From positions 288,042-352,041 of the forward strand of contig CAJURM010000001.1 of assembly GCA_910589025.1 (NCBI GenBank): a stretch of 64,000 nucleotides of DNA. Reading direction: 5' to 3'. The position numbers and the translations under genes are program-made. The stretch is from an uncultured Odoribacter sp. (GTDB lineage Bacteria > Bacteroidota > Bacteroidia > Bacteroidales > Marinifilaceae). Under the pieces are notes generated by a model. It saw only the letters and a list, made by a program, of their open reading frames with translations, had not been told where the DNA came from and made no database searches. Position 1 is the first letter of the stretch. Each line of letters opens with the position of its first letter. Of the stretch, positions 34,129-43,784 are shown in pieces.

Positions 34129-34143
34129 GATGCGACACTATAA

Positions 34144-34461
34144 TTACACATTATACGGCCAGGAACTTAACCCGGCTGCAAGAATACCCATAAATATCAA
34201 AATCACAAACACAATAATCAACGCCGCAATACAAATACCGATGATTCCGCATATACGACCCGCATTCAGATTTTTGTATGAAGCCTCGAAATAATTTTCA
34301 GGATTTTCCCGGTACATACGTCTGGGACTGCCGGACAATACCACGGCTATGATACCAAGAATCAATCCTACAAAACCGTAACACCAGCAAAATATCAACG
34401 ATAATATACCCAACACCAAAACAAGGGTAGAATTCGGCAAATCCATTCTATTTTGTTCCAT
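34144..34461 (-). CDS. CCC-motif/DUF4190-like small membrane protein
   Basis: A 105-residue protein with two hydrophobic segments (about 12-42, GILSLIFCWCYGFVGLILGIIAVVL, and 67-98, GRICGIIGICIAALIIVFVILIFMG). They are separated by a polar loop (SPRRMYRENPENYFEASYKNLN). This two-helix layout with FCWCYGFVGLILGIIA is the known CCC-motif membrane family of Bacteroidetes, whose function is unknown. It starts 34 bp after the stop of the DUF2752 gene, and the acidic protein gene follows 15 bp later, suggesting one transcript. Confidence 0.7.
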   Translation of the reverse strand: MEQNRMDLPNSTLVLVLGILSLIFCWCYGFVGLILGIIAVVLSGSPRRMYRENPENYFEASYKNLNAGRICGIIGICIAALIIVFVILIFMGILAAGLSSWPYNV

Positions 34462-34495
34462 CTTTCTAATTTTAAAATAAATAAATCTGAATCAT

Positions 34496-34783
34496 TTAAT
34501 TTGTTAATTTTAGCAAATATGATATTAAAATTGTTGCCAAACAAGCAAATCCTGTAATTTTTAAACCAACCGGCCCAATTTTTTTCACACCGCAAATTTT
34601 CAATATTCCCAACACGAGGAAAGCAAACAAGGGATAAATGGCCGGATAGGCAAAAAAAGCACCCTTCCACTCTCCCCTTAACAACAAAAGGAGCGCTGTC
34701 TGGAACCCGCATCCCGGACACTCCACACCCAGGTAATGCCTTACCAGGCAGGGCAACTGATGCGATTCTAACCATTCCAGCAT
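34496..34783 (-). CDS. DUF2752 family membrane protein
   Basis: A 95-residue membrane protein with the DUF2752 signature ECPGCGFQTALLLLLRGEW (CPxCG followed by a hydrophobic helix) near residues 21-39, and two more helices. The function of DUF2752 is not known. It is the first gene of a small cluster (DUF2752, CCC-motif protein, acidic protein) on the minus strand. Confidence 0.75.
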   Translation of the reverse strand: MLEWLESHQLPCLVRHYLGVECPGCGFQTALLLLLRGEWKGAFFAYPAIYPLFAFLVLGILKICGVKKIGPVGLKITGFACLATILISYLLKLTN

Positions 34784-34868
34784 ATCCGGTAACTTAAAAT
34801 CTGAAATTCCACAAATCTACGTTTTCCCCTGTAAACAGTTTCAATAAACATGAAAAATACAACAACAT

Positions 34869-35957
34869 TTATACACGAACTACACGCTCCAGGATGTCCA
34901 TAGCCTCTTTCACCAGCTCCATATTGGCCTGCGAGCCCATGTGTCCGATTCGGAACACTTTTCCTGCCAAACATCCGTAATTACCTCCAACCACAAGCCC
35001 GTGTGACCTCAGATTCTCATCCAGTTTTTTCCACGACATTTTCGCCGGCACACACAAAGCTGTAACTGTAGATGACAGCATTGCTCCCGGCTGGGGAAAC
35101 AATTTCAACCCCATGCCAACCGAACGTTTCCTGCAATACTCAGCAACTTTATCATGACGTGCAATCACCTTAGACAACCCTTCCGCCAATATTAGTTCAC
35201 ACGCTTTATGCAACTGGGCTGTTCCCTGCCAATAAGGTGTGTAGGGGAAATAACGCTGTTTTACCGCCAGACGGAAAGGCTGTAAGGCATCATAACCAGC
35301 ATACCCGCACTCTTCAATAATTTCCCAAGCCTTTTCACTCACAGATAAAAAAGACATATTGGCAGGAGCAGAAAGACATTTCTGTGTTCCTCCCAGACAC
35401 AAATCCACATGCCACTCGTCTACCTTTATCTCACTCCCGCCAATACCGGACACCGCATCCACATACAGCAAAGGTATACCATACTTCTCCTTCAGTGCCC
35501 CGATTTTGTCCACGGGATTCACTGTACCGCTGGGAGTCTCATTCTGCACCATCGTTATCATCTTCGGCGAAAATTCACGTATCGCCTTTTCCACCAATTC
35601 AAAATCGTCAATCGATTCATCAAAACCAAACCCCACAGTCCGCACTTCACATCCCAGTGTCTCTGCCATTGTACCTATTCCATAGCCAAACAAACCGGTC
35701 GACAATGCCAACACCCGGTCACCGGGCATTAACGTACTTTTCAAAGCACTCCACAAAGCCAACATCCCCTCTCCGCTCTGTATCACAACCTGATTTTTAG
35801 TACGCATAATCTTCTGCAAAGACTTTTGCACCGAAACATACAAATCCACATATTCTTTTTCCAAATCGGCAGAACCGTAATTACAGGCTGCCACATTCAA
35901 AATCTCCTGCGGCACTGAAACCGGTCCAGGCACCATAGGTATCGGATATTTTTCCAT
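34869..35957 (-). CDS. Class V aminotransferase (alanine-glyoxylate/serine-pyruvate type)
   Basis: PLP-dependent aminotransferase of 362 residues. The start MEKYPIPMVPGPVSVP at 35957 is chosen because the GPVSVP segment is the family N-terminus; a longer upstream frame is unlikely. PLP contacts: SGEGMLALWSAL (phosphate loop), VDAVSGIGGSEIKVDEWHVDLCLGGTQKCLSAPANMSFL with the Lys in GGTQKCLSAP, and QNETPSGTVNPV in between. The C-terminus FRIGHMGSQANMELVKEAMDIL fits the group. Members make glycine, serine or glyoxylate-linked reactions; substrate specificity is unclear. It lies just downstream of tRNA-Lys, on the same strand. Confidence 0.88.
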   Translation of the reverse strand: MEKYPIPMVPGPVSVPQEILNVAACNYGSADLEKEYVDLYVSVQKSLQKIMRTKNQVVIQSGEGMLALWSALKSTLMPGDRVLALSTGLFGYGIGTMAETLGCEVRTVGFGFDESIDDFELVEKAIREFSPKMITMVQNETPSGTVNPVDKIGALKEKYGIPLLYVDAVSGIGGSEIKVDEWHVDLCLGGTQKCLSAPANMSFLSVSEKAWEIIEECGYAGYDALQPFRLAVKQRYFPYTPYWQGTAQLHKACELILAEGLSKVIARHDKVAEYCRKRSVGMGLKLFPQPGAMLSSTVTALCVPAKMSWKKLDENLRSHGLVVGGNYGCLAGKVFRIGHMGSQANMELVKEAMDILERVVRV

Positions 35958-35985
35958 CTCTGATGAATTAAAAATAAATATGAAA

Positions 35986-36017
35986 CAAAAAAGCAACCTC
36001 TCGTGAAGGTTGCTTTT
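35986..36017 (-). terminator. Terminator of tRNA-Lys
   Basis: AAAAGCAACCT (35989-35999) pairs with AGGTTGCTTTT (36007-36017) over a 7-nt loop. On the minus strand the stem is followed by a T run, ending the tRNA transcript before the aminotransferase. Confidence 0.85.
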
Positions 36018-36019
36018 CG

Positions 36020-36092
36020 TGATCCGCCTGGGATTCGAACCCAGGACCCCAACATTAAAAGTGTTGTGCTCTACCGACTGAGCTAGCGAATC
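36020..36092 (-). tRNA. tRNA-Lys (anticodon TTT)
   Basis: On the minus strand the cloverleaf starts GATTCGC, pairs with GCGGATC at the 3' end, has D arm GCTC...GAGC, anticodon loop ACTTTTAAT with TTT, and T arm CCTGGGTTCGAATCCCAGG. The CCA end is not encoded. Confidence 0.95.
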
Positions 36093-36288
36093 GTCTTTCG
36101 TTATACGGATAAGACGGGTGCAAAGATAGGATGATTTCTTTTTTTTGCAAAAAATGAAACGAATTATTTCATACTTTTTTATCTATATCCGGATTCCTTT
36201 TTTTATTACCCACCAAAAACAAAACAAAAGAGTTTGAAAATCTGACACAATTGTCGTAACTTATACCTGAAAACAAAACAGGTGTGCT

Positions 36289-36843
36289 ATGTTGCTTTAT
36301 CACTATGAAAAAAAAGGATTATGGATATTGACCACCCTAATTATCGGTTTGGTGGTTCTTCCCCGACAATTTTCAGGAAGCAGGAATGCTTTCTTTCTAC
36401 TGGAAGAAATTGTCTTACCCGATACGAGCCTGATGCAACTCCCGGAAAAAGCGCAGGCTGTTTTAGAATTAAACCAGGCAGACAGCCTTGCCCTGATTCG
36501 GATAAAAGGCATCGGTCCCTACTATGCGCACCGGATTCTGACTTACCGCAAGCGGCTGGGGGGCTTCCATGCCGTGAGTCAGCTGAAAGAACTGAATATG
36601 ATCTATTTTAATGCCGATTCATCAAATACCCTACTGAAAGTCAACCCGGCCCTAATCCGGAAAAAAGATTTCCAAACCCTTACCTTTAAAGAAATACTAA
36701 GACATCCTTACCTGGAATATGAGGACGTCGTACTTATCTTCCAGGCCAAGAAAAAATATGGGACAATTGCCTACGACACCCTACAAAAACACCGGGTTCT
36801 CCCCACCCACAAACTCCGGAAAATAAAACCTTATTTCAGGTAA
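36289..36843 (+). CDS. Helix-hairpin-helix (ComEA-like) protein
   Basis: A 184-residue protein with an N-terminal hydrophobic segment (about 12-24), so it is membrane-anchored or exported. Two helix-hairpin-helix motifs follow: ELNQADSLALIRIKGIGPYYAHRILTYRKRLGGF (about 60-93, outline) and VNPALIRKKDFQTLTFKEILRHPYLEYEDVVLIFQAKKKYG. These are the DNA-binding repeats of ComEA, although typical ComEA has a single pair. It stands before the AsmA-like gene, only 38 bp apart, so co-transcription is possible. Whether it serves DNA uptake is not shown. Confidence 0.78.
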   Translation: MLLYHYEKKGLWILTTLIIGLVVLPRQFSGSRNAFFLLEEIVLPDTSLMQLPEKAQAVLELNQADSLALIRIKGIGPYYAHRILTYRKRLGGFHAVSQLKELNMIYFNADSSNTLLKVNPALIRKKDFQTLTFKEILRHPYLEYEDVVLIFQAKKKYGTIAYDTLQKHRVLPTHKLRKIKPYFR

Positions 36844-36881
36844 ATTCCTTAACTTTGCCTAAATCGACAACTCACACATAT

Positions 36882-39371
36882 ATGAAAAAAATTCTGATGA
36901 TTACAGGCAGTTTGGGATTGCTCTTTCTTCTCCTGCTTCTTTTGCTTCCGGTATTTCTCCGCAACAATATAACCGACATTGTGGAAAAGCAAGCTGACAA
37001 ATACCTTAACGCCCGACTTCACATTGAATCCATCCAGCTCAGCATGTTCAAAAGTTTCCCCGATCTGAACGTCAGCATCCGGGAGATCACCCTTTCCGGC
37101 GAAAAGGAATTTGCCGGCGACACCCTTTTACATGTGCCCCTGTTCAGTGCTTCGGTAAATGTAATGTCACTTCTGAAAGGCAATAAAGTGACTGTTAACC
37201 GCCTTTTACTGAAAGACGCCCTTTTCATGCCGCAGGTAGCTGAAACAGGGCATCCGAACTGGGATATTCTCTTCCGGGATTCTGTTCCATCCTCTCCTGC
37301 TGAAAAATCACCGGACACCTCAAAAAAAGAAGATAGCGAAGAAATCAGACTCAACGATATACGCATAGAAAATCTCTCTGTTGATTACAAGGATGAAGCC
37401 CGTCACACTTATGCCCGGATACATCGGTTAAACCTGGATTTATCAGGCAATTTTGCAGAAACGCAAACCCTGCTAAAAATGGAATTGTCGGCACAAGACC
37501 TCTCTTTCCGGCAAGGCCAGATCCAATGGGTCAACAACACCGACATCAGATGGCAAAGTGAAATTGCAGCCGATTTCCGGGAACAGATTTTCGATATACA
37601 AAAAAATGCCCTGTCAGTAAACGAGTTAAAACTCATTTTAAATGGACGGATAGGCATCGAAAAAGAGAAATACAATGTGGATCTCCAACTTAAAGCACCC
37701 GACACTCGTTTTGAAAGCCTTTTGGCATTGGTACCCAAAGAGTTTCGCAACCAATTAGACAGCATCCAGACCACAGGGGAGTTTACTCTGAACGCCACCA
37801 CCAAAGGAAGTTACTACACCGGGCATTTACCCCGTCTTTATGCAGAATTAGCCATCCACGACGCCAGTCTGAAATACCCCAACTTGCCGGAATCCGTCAA
37901 TCATATCAACCTGGCTCTGAAAATCCACAATCCGGGAGGCCCCATTGACTCCACACAAATGGATCTGCAACAGCTTACCTTCACGATAGCAGACAATTCG
38001 TTCGCCATGAATTTGCTCCTTACCAACCCGGTCTATCCCAGCCTGCAAGGCAGTGCAAAAGGCAACATTGATTTTGCCAATCTGAAAAAAGCCTTCCCCC
38101 TTAAAGACATCAGCATAGAAGGCAATCTATATACCGACCTCACATTCAACGGAAAATACAAAGACATTGAAAAAAAGGAATATGAAAAACTGAAAGCCCA
38201 GGGAGAAATCACAATGAATCAGATTGTAATCAGAAATACAACCTTTCCCCAAGGCATCTTCATTCCTTCGGGCAAACTCAATGTCACCCCAACCACACTT
38301 AAAATCAATGAAGTAAAAGCCAGAATACTCTCTTCTGCCCTCACACTTAACGGTACGCTATCGAATTACTTACCTTATCTGTTGAAAAAACAAACCCTGA
38401 AAGGCAATTTTTCACTCACCTCACCACTGATAAATCTGAATGAACTGATGCGTACCGATAAGAAAACTGCCTCTTCTACGGACACAATTTCACATCCGGA
38501 CGAACCTTGCATGCCGGAATTGCCTGCCAATCTGGATTTACGCCTCCAAACCGACATACAAAAACTGCTTTTTGACCAACTGACAATCCAACACCTCAAA
38601 GGAAACCTCCAAATTGCTAACGCAAAAGCAACCTTTTCAGATGTCAGCATGAATTTACTCAACGGCTCCCTGCGGATGAACGGAGACTACGGGACAAGCC
38701 GCCCCCGGATTCCTCATTTCAATCTGAACCTGAACATTTCCGGAGCAGATATCCATTCGGCATACAAATCATTCTCCTTCATCCGACAAAGTCTCCCCAT
38801 TGCCATGAACTGCGAAGGCAGGATATCCGCCGACTGCAAATTAGCTTCCGACCTGACTTCAAACGGAACTTTGAATCTAAAAACAACCAACGGCAGCGGA
38901 TACATCACCTCCCAAAACATATTGATTAACCAGAACCCCACGATGCAGAAATTAGCCTCTACCCTCAACAATGAAGAACTTAACCGCATCAGCATCAGTG
39001 CACTGAAAATCGAATTTGAAATACAAAAAGGGAACCTGACGGTGAAACCGTTCAAAACCACGTTAGCCGGTAACCCGGCGACTATTTACGGTTATCAGAG
39101 TGCGGAAGGCAATATCGCATATAATCTCTCGCTAAACGTTAAGCGGAAATATTTTGGCAAAGACATTGAAAATGTACTAAAAAGCATCCCCGGCTCCCAC
39201 AACATCGAAAACCTGGACCTGGATGTCAGAATCGAAGGCACGTTAAGCAAGCCGGAAGTAAAACCGGATTTATCCAAAGCCTTGAAAACCATCCAAAAGG
39301 AGGCTGAAAAAGAGTTGAGGAAAAAAGCCCAAAAAGGCCTTATGAAAGAATTAAACAAACTGTTCAGATAA
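36882..39371 (+). CDS. AsmA-family protein
   Basis: Large envelope protein of 829 residues. The start MKKILMITGSLGLLFLLLLLLLPVF at 36882 begins with the single N-terminal membrane helix; a longer frame from 36855 adds nine unlikely residues. After it comes the AsmA domain (NITDIVEKQADKYLNARLHIESIQLSMFKSFPDLNVSIREITLSG), then long repeated beta-strand segments in the middle and the C-terminal DUF/AsmA_2-type part (LNMKTTNGSGYITSQNILINQNP, NPATIYGYQSAEGNIAYNLSLNV). AsmA/TamB-like proteins are linked to outer-membrane lipid transport. Ends EKELRKKAQKGLMKELNKLFR, followed by a terminator. Confidence 0.9.
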   Translation: MKKILMITGSLGLLFLLLLLLLPVFLRNNITDIVEKQADKYLNARLHIESIQLSMFKSFPDLNVSIREITLSGEKEFAGDTLLHVPLFSASVNVMSLLKGNKVTVNRLLLKDALFMPQVAETGHPNWDILFRDSVPSSPAEKSPDTSKKEDSEEIRLNDIRIENLSVDYKDEARHTYARIHRLNLDLSGNFAETQTLLKMELSAQDLSFRQGQIQWVNNTDIRWQSEIAADFREQIFDIQKNALSVNELKLILNGRIGIEKEKYNVDLQLKAPDTRFESLLALVPKEFRNQLDSIQTTGEFTLNATTKGSYYTGHLPRLYAELAIHDASLKYPNLPESVNHINLALKIHNPGGPIDSTQMDLQQLTFTIADNSFAMNLLLTNPVYPSLQGSAKGNIDFANLKKAFPLKDISIEGNLYTDLTFNGKYKDIEKKEYEKLKAQGEITMNQIVIRNTTFPQGIFIPSGKLNVTPTTLKINEVKARILSSALTLNGTLSNYLPYLLKKQTLKGNFSLTSPLINLNELMRTDKKTASSTDTISHPDEPCMPELPANLDLRLQTDIQKLLFDQLTIQHLKGNLQIANAKATFSDVSMNLLNGSLRMNGDYGTSRPRIPHFNLNLNISGADIHSAYKSFSFIRQSLPIAMNCEGRISADCKLASDLTSNGTLNLKTTNGSGYITSQNILINQNPTMQKLASTLNNEELNRISISALKIEFEIQKGNLTVKPFKTTLAGNPATIYGYQSAEGNIAYNLSLNVKRKYFGKDIENVLKSIPGSHNIENLDLDVRIEGTLSKPEVKPDLSKALKTIQKEAEKELRKKAQKGLMKELNKLFR

Positions 39372-39418
39372 CCCTTCCTGAAGTGCCCGGATTTTATCCC
39401 GGATAATCAAATAAAAAC

Positions 39419-39455
39419 AAGGCCATATTCAATATGAATATGGCCTTATTTTATT
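39419..39455. terminator. Bidirectional terminator after the AsmA gene
   Basis: AAGGCCATATTC/GAATATGGCCTT (39419-39430, 39436-39447), a perfect 12-bp stem and 5-nt loop, with A/T runs on both sides; it separates convergent genes. Confidence 0.85.
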
Positions 39456-39470
39456 CATACTATTCCCGCT

Positions 39471-40331
39471 TTAATCGTCAAATCCCGGACGATGGAAATT
39501 TACAGCCTCCGGAAATTGTGTCTCAATATCCCGCTGTAACTGTTCCAGTACCACCTGCACATGCATGATATTCTTGATAACCGGCAAAGAACAATGCTTT
39601 TTCAAAGCCTCCCAGGCCATGATAGAAATTTGTATCGCCACCAAAGCAACCTTTGCCGAACCGTTGTATTCATACTCATACATCTCCCGGTTATCAACTT
39701 CACGGCTCTGATAGCAAGAGAGCAGGGCTTTTCTTATCTTGGAGGAAATAACATCCATGTACCAATTGATTTTATCCAAAGCATCTTCTGTTTCTCTTCC
39801 TTCCGGAGAACCCAGCGTCCATTCCTTCTCGTCCAGAACAGCAAACACGTTTTCCATACATTCCTCACACAGATTTTCATAGATAATGCATACCTGAATG
39901 ATCTGAGAAACAGTCTCCCCGAACTTATTGAACTCTTCATCCTGCAATACACGCTCGCAATCATCCGGCCAAAATCCTTTTTCCATGTCCTCAGCCGCAT
40001 AAATATCTTCCATATCTATTCCTCTCTCCTCCGCCAAGTCGTGCAGAATTTCATAGGTAGTATCAAAGATATTCTTCAGATAAACCCACGTGGTTTCCTG
40101 TTTTGTATACAGGCTTTCTTCAAGCGTCTTTCCTAATTTTTCCTCCATCTTCTTCCCCACCACATAACTCATGCACTTTAACTTCAGAGCACACTTCTCA
40201 CACCATCTGTCACAAAAATTATAAATGCCCGGCACAAAACCCGCTTCCAGCAATTTTTCTATCTCTTTTTTCGACACAACAAAAATTTTATGTTGAACAA
40301 CCAAAAATTTCTTCTCTATACATTGTAACAC
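39471..40331 (-). CDS. Conserved hypothetical protein with N-terminal Cys cluster
   Basis: A 286-residue protein read from a GTG at 40331; other starts (GTG near 40277) are possible because no ATG precedes the conserved part. Near residue 40 it has the cysteine cluster FCDRWCEKCALKLKCMSY, whose CDRWCEKC phrase recurs in conserved bacterial hypotheticals and suggests a metal or iron-sulfur site. The rest is highly alpha-helical and acidic (AEDMEKGFWPDDCERVLQDEEFNKFGETVSQIIQVCIIYENLCEECMENV), with a further Cys pair in NLCEECMEN. No family or function is known to me. Confidence 0.7.
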   Translation of the reverse strand: MLQCIEKKFLVVQHKIFVVSKKEIEKLLEAGFVPGIYNFCDRWCEKCALKLKCMSYVVGKKMEEKLGKTLEESLYTKQETTWVYLKNIFDTTYEILHDLAEERGIDMEDIYAAEDMEKGFWPDDCERVLQDEEFNKFGETVSQIIQVCIIYENLCEECMENVFAVLDEKEWTLGSPEGRETEDALDKINWYMDVISSKIRKALLSCYQSREVDNREMYEYEYNGSAKVALVAIQISIMAWEALKKHCSLPVIKNIMHVQVVLEQLQRDIETQFPEAVNFHRPGFDD

Positions 40332-40574
40332 TCACACACAACATCATACAATAAAATAATTAAAATTCTTTACAAAGATAACAAAGAAGAAGAAAGAAAC
40401 AAATTTTTTAGTTAATTATCCGAATAAAACACAATCCTTTTTCAAGAAACAACATCTGTCGTCAGGCATCCTGAGGCACAGGAAACAAAAATACCATTCA
40501 GTGGGTTGTCAGCAGACTGCTATTTTTTTTATTTTACAAGCAATTTATATTTTTGCAAAACTTATATTTCTGCT

Positions 40575-41474
40575 ATGTGGATTATCCCGGCTTTTATCTC
40601 AGCCTCCCTGTTAGGCCTATATGATGTATTCAAAAAAATTTCTCTGTCCGGCAATGCCGTGTTGCCCGTTCTCTTTCTGAACATTTTCTTTTGTTGCCTG
40701 CTTTTGTCTCCCGTTGTCATTTTATCCTGTTTTTTCCCGGACACACTTCGGAATACGGCTTTTTTCCTGTCCTCCATCCCGCCCTCCGACCATGCCTTAT
40801 TACTGTCGAAAGCCGTGATTGTATTATCCTCCTGGACATTTGCCTATTTTGCAATCAAACACCTGCCTCTAACCATTGCCTCCCCTATCAAAGCCACTCA
40901 ACCCGTACTTACTCTGACAGGTGCGGTGTGCCTTTTCGGTGAACGCTTGAACCTCTGGCAATGGGCAGGTATATCGTTAGCCATCGTCTCTCTGTATCTC
41001 CTCTCCTGGAACGGCAAAAGAGAAGGCATTCGTTTCAGCCGCAACAAATGGATTCTTTTCATGGTTCTGGCAATACTAAGCGGAGCACTCAGCGGCCTGT
41101 ATGACAAATTTCTGCTCACCCGCATTGACCGCATGAATGTACAAATTTGGTTCAATTTTTACCAGCTGCTTCTGATGGGCGGAATTGTACTGCTACTTTG
41201 GTATCCCGGACGCAAGCACACCACTCCTTTCAGATGGAAATGGAGCATCCCTTTCATCTCCCTCTTTTTAGTCCTCGCCGATTTCGCATACTTCTATGCC
41301 TTAAGCCGCACAGATGCCATGATTTCTGTCATATCCTTAGTGAGACGCAGCGGAGTCATTGTGACTTTCGTCGCCGGAGCGATTCTGTTCCGGGAAAAAA
41401 ACCTGAAAGCCAAATTCATCGACCTGGTATTAGTCATTACCGGAATGCTGCTGATTTACCAAGGAACGGAATAA
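40575..41474 (+). CDS. EamA/RhaT-like DMT-family transporter
   Basis: Inner-membrane transporter of 299 residues with about ten helices in two EamA halves (first from MWIIPAFISASLLGLYDVFKK, second around KWILFMVLAILSGALSGLYDKF). The start at 40575 is favoured over 40506 because the membrane segment begins there. DMT members export or import metabolites; here the substrate is not evident. A TATTTTTG -7-like element lies at 40548-40555. It is convergent with tex, with a 9-bp gap. Confidence 0.85.
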   Translation: MWIIPAFISASLLGLYDVFKKISLSGNAVLPVLFLNIFFCCLLLSPVVILSCFFPDTLRNTAFFLSSIPPSDHALLLSKAVIVLSSWTFAYFAIKHLPLTIASPIKATQPVLTLTGAVCLFGERLNLWQWAGISLAIVSLYLLSWNGKREGIRFSRNKWILFMVLAILSGALSGLYDKFLLTRIDRMNVQIWFNFYQLLLMGGIVLLLWYPGRKHTTPFRWKWSIPFISLFLVLADFAYFYALSRTDAMISVISLVRRSGVIVTFVAGAILFREKNLKAKFIDLVLVITGMLLIYQGTE

Positions 41475-41483
41475 AACACAACC

Positions 41484-43619
41484 TTATTCCGCCTGCCGGA
41501 TAGACAAACCGATTCGTTTGCGTTCCCGATCCACCTGAATTACCTTCACCCGGACCTGCTGGTGCAACGCGAGCACCTCTGCCGGATTGGAAATATAATG
41601 ATTCGCTATTTCAGATATATGCACCAAGCCGTCCTGATGCACTCCCACATCAACAAAAGCGCCAAAATTAGTTACATTGGTGACAATCCCCGGCAACACC
41701 ATACCCTCCTGCAAATCCTCTATCCGGGTAATACCTTCGGCAAAACTGAATACCTGAGCCATCCGCCGGGGATCCCTTCCGGGTTTCTTCAATTCTTCTA
41801 TTATATCTTTCAGCGTCAGCAAACCTGTCTTTTCGTCTGCATACTTGGTCGGATCAATCTGACTGCACAGTTGTTCGTTCCCGATTAAATCTTTTACGCT
41901 TACCTTAAAATCACAAGCAATCCGTTCTACAATATAATAGGATTCCGGATGCACTGACGAATTGTCAAGAGGATTTTCAGCCTCTTCTATCCGCAAAAAG
42001 CCGGCACATTGTTCAAAAGCTTTCGCCCCCATACGCTTCACTTTCTTCAACTCTTCCCGGCTTTTTACCTTCCCGTTTTCACGGATATACTCCACCACAT
42101 TCTCTGCCAAGGCAGGTCCCAGTCCGGATACATAGGTAAGCAGGTATTTGCTTGCCGTATTCACGTTTACCCCCACTTGATTGACACAGGATTCCACCAC
42201 ACGATCCAGACTCTCTTTCAGCTTCACCTGGTCCACATCATGCTGGTATTGCCCCACACCGATGGATTTCGGATCTATTTTCACCAATTCAGCCAAAGGA
42301 TCCATCAAACGCCGTCCGATAGACACAGCCCCCCGCACAGTCACATCATATTCCGGAAACTCTTCCCGGGCAATTTTAGAAGCGGAATAGACCGAAGCAC
42401 CATTTTCACTGACCACAAACACCTGTACTTTCCGGTCGTAACGAAGATTCTGAATAAATGTCTCCGTTTCCCTTCCTGCGGTACCATTACCGATAGCTAT
42501 CGCCTGGATATTATATGTGGCAACCATATTGACAATCTTAGTCGCCGCCTGCTTATAAGCACTGTGAGGCGGATGCGGATAAATTGTTTCATTGTGCAGC
42601 AACTGTCCCGTTTCATCCAGACACACCACCTTACACCCCGTACGGAATCCGGGATCTATACCCAATACCCGTTTACTCCCCAATGGCGGTGCCAACAACA
42701 GTTGCCGTAAATTTCCCGCAAACACCCGAATAGCTTCGTCATCGGCTTTCTGCTTGAAAAGGAGTAGGTTTTCAGACTCGACCGAAGGAAAAAGCAAACG
42801 CTTATAAGCATCTTTTACAGCCACTTTCACCTGCCGTGAAGCGTCATTATCATTCTTCACAAAAATACGTTCCAGCCCTTCCAACGTCTGTTCATCATCG
42901 ACTTCAATCCCGACTTTCAGTATACCTTCGGCTTCTCCCCGGCGTATTGCCAGCATCCGGTGAGAAGGACAACGTTTCAGTGGTTCCCGGAAATCAAAAT
43001 AATCCGTATACTTTTCCCCCTCTTTCTCTTTTCCCTTCACCACTTTCGACCACACAAAAGCCTCTCTTTCCACTTGCCGGCGGGTACGGTTGCGAGCGGC
43101 CTCGCTCTCATTGACCCACTCTGCAATGATGTCCCTTGCTCCCTGCAAAGCTTCAGCTTCATCCTTAACTTCACCTCTGACAAAACGGGTAGCCCGTCCC
43201 TCCACATCGCCGTTTTCCTGTTTCATCAAAATAGCCGCCAACGGTTCCAACCCTTTTTCCTTCGCCTTAGCCGCCCGCGTTTGTCTTTTCGGTTTGAAAG
43301 GAAGATAAATATCTTCCAGCGTCTGCAAATCCTGACATTCGCGAATCTGTTGTTCCAGCCGGTCTGTCAGCTTTCCCTGCTGACGGATAGTCTCCATCAC
43401 ACTTCCCTTTTTCTTCTCCAGTTCCTGAAAACGGACATACATTTCCCGGATTTCTGCAATCTTTACCTCATCCATATTACCGGTCATTTCCTTCCGGTAA
43501 CGGGCTATAAAAGGGATCGTCGCCCCCTCCTCTGTCAGATGAATCAGATGACGTATATACTTCTGTTCTATTCCGGTCTTCCCGGCAAGAAACACTACCG
43601 GATCTATAAAAAATTCCAT
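41484..43619 (-). CDS. tex: Tex-family RNA-binding transcription accessory protein
   Basis: A 711-residue protein of the Tex/YhgF family, nucleic-acid binding and linked to transcription and stress survival. N-terminal helical region, YqgF-like resolvase domain around KRVLGIDPGFRTGCKVVCLDETGQLL, then a helix-hairpin-helix pair (VNVNTASKYLLTYVSGLGPALAENVVEYI, SREELKKVKRMGAKAFEQCAGFLRI). The C-terminal S1 domain (VLPGIVTNVTNFGAFVDVGVHQDGLVHISEIA) ends GLSIRQAE. All key parts are present and the length is standard. Confidence 0.95.
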   Translation of the reverse strand: MEFFIDPVVFLAGKTGIEQKYIRHLIHLTEEGATIPFIARYRKEMTGNMDEVKIAEIREMYVRFQELEKKKGSVMETIRQQGKLTDRLEQQIRECQDLQTLEDIYLPFKPKRQTRAAKAKEKGLEPLAAILMKQENGDVEGRATRFVRGEVKDEAEALQGARDIIAEWVNESEAARNRTRRQVEREAFVWSKVVKGKEKEGEKYTDYFDFREPLKRCPSHRMLAIRRGEAEGILKVGIEVDDEQTLEGLERIFVKNDNDASRQVKVAVKDAYKRLLFPSVESENLLLFKQKADDEAIRVFAGNLRQLLLAPPLGSKRVLGIDPGFRTGCKVVCLDETGQLLHNETIYPHPPHSAYKQAATKIVNMVATYNIQAIAIGNGTAGRETETFIQNLRYDRKVQVFVVSENGASVYSASKIAREEFPEYDVTVRGAVSIGRRLMDPLAELVKIDPKSIGVGQYQHDVDQVKLKESLDRVVESCVNQVGVNVNTASKYLLTYVSGLGPALAENVVEYIRENGKVKSREELKKVKRMGAKAFEQCAGFLRIEEAENPLDNSSVHPESYYIVERIACDFKVSVKDLIGNEQLCSQIDPTKYADEKTGLLTLKDIIEELKKPGRDPRRMAQVFSFAEGITRIEDLQEGMVLPGIVTNVTNFGAFVDVGVHQDGLVHISEIANHYISNPAEVLALHQQVRVKVIQVDRERKRIGLSIRQAE

Positions 43620-43784
43620 TGCATCAAATCATTAATATCACAACGGCTCTATATCCCGCCGCTGAAAACAAATAAAAGGACAAAATCGGGAACAAAGATA
43701 CAAGTTCTGGAGTTTATTGCTTACCTTTACGGACAAAAGTTAAACATTCCCGAAAGGAATCCAGACCATTTGCCATTTTCATCT

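Noticed and set aside
41467..41491. Hairpin CGGAATAA/TTATTCCG between the DMT transporter and tex
   Set aside because: Only 8 bp, overlaps both stop codons and has no T run; not listed as a terminator.
42960..43784. 275-codon extension ahead of the LolD-like ATPase
   Set aside because: It lies opposite the well-supported tex gene and lacks protein-like composition; the ATPase begins naturally at 43785.
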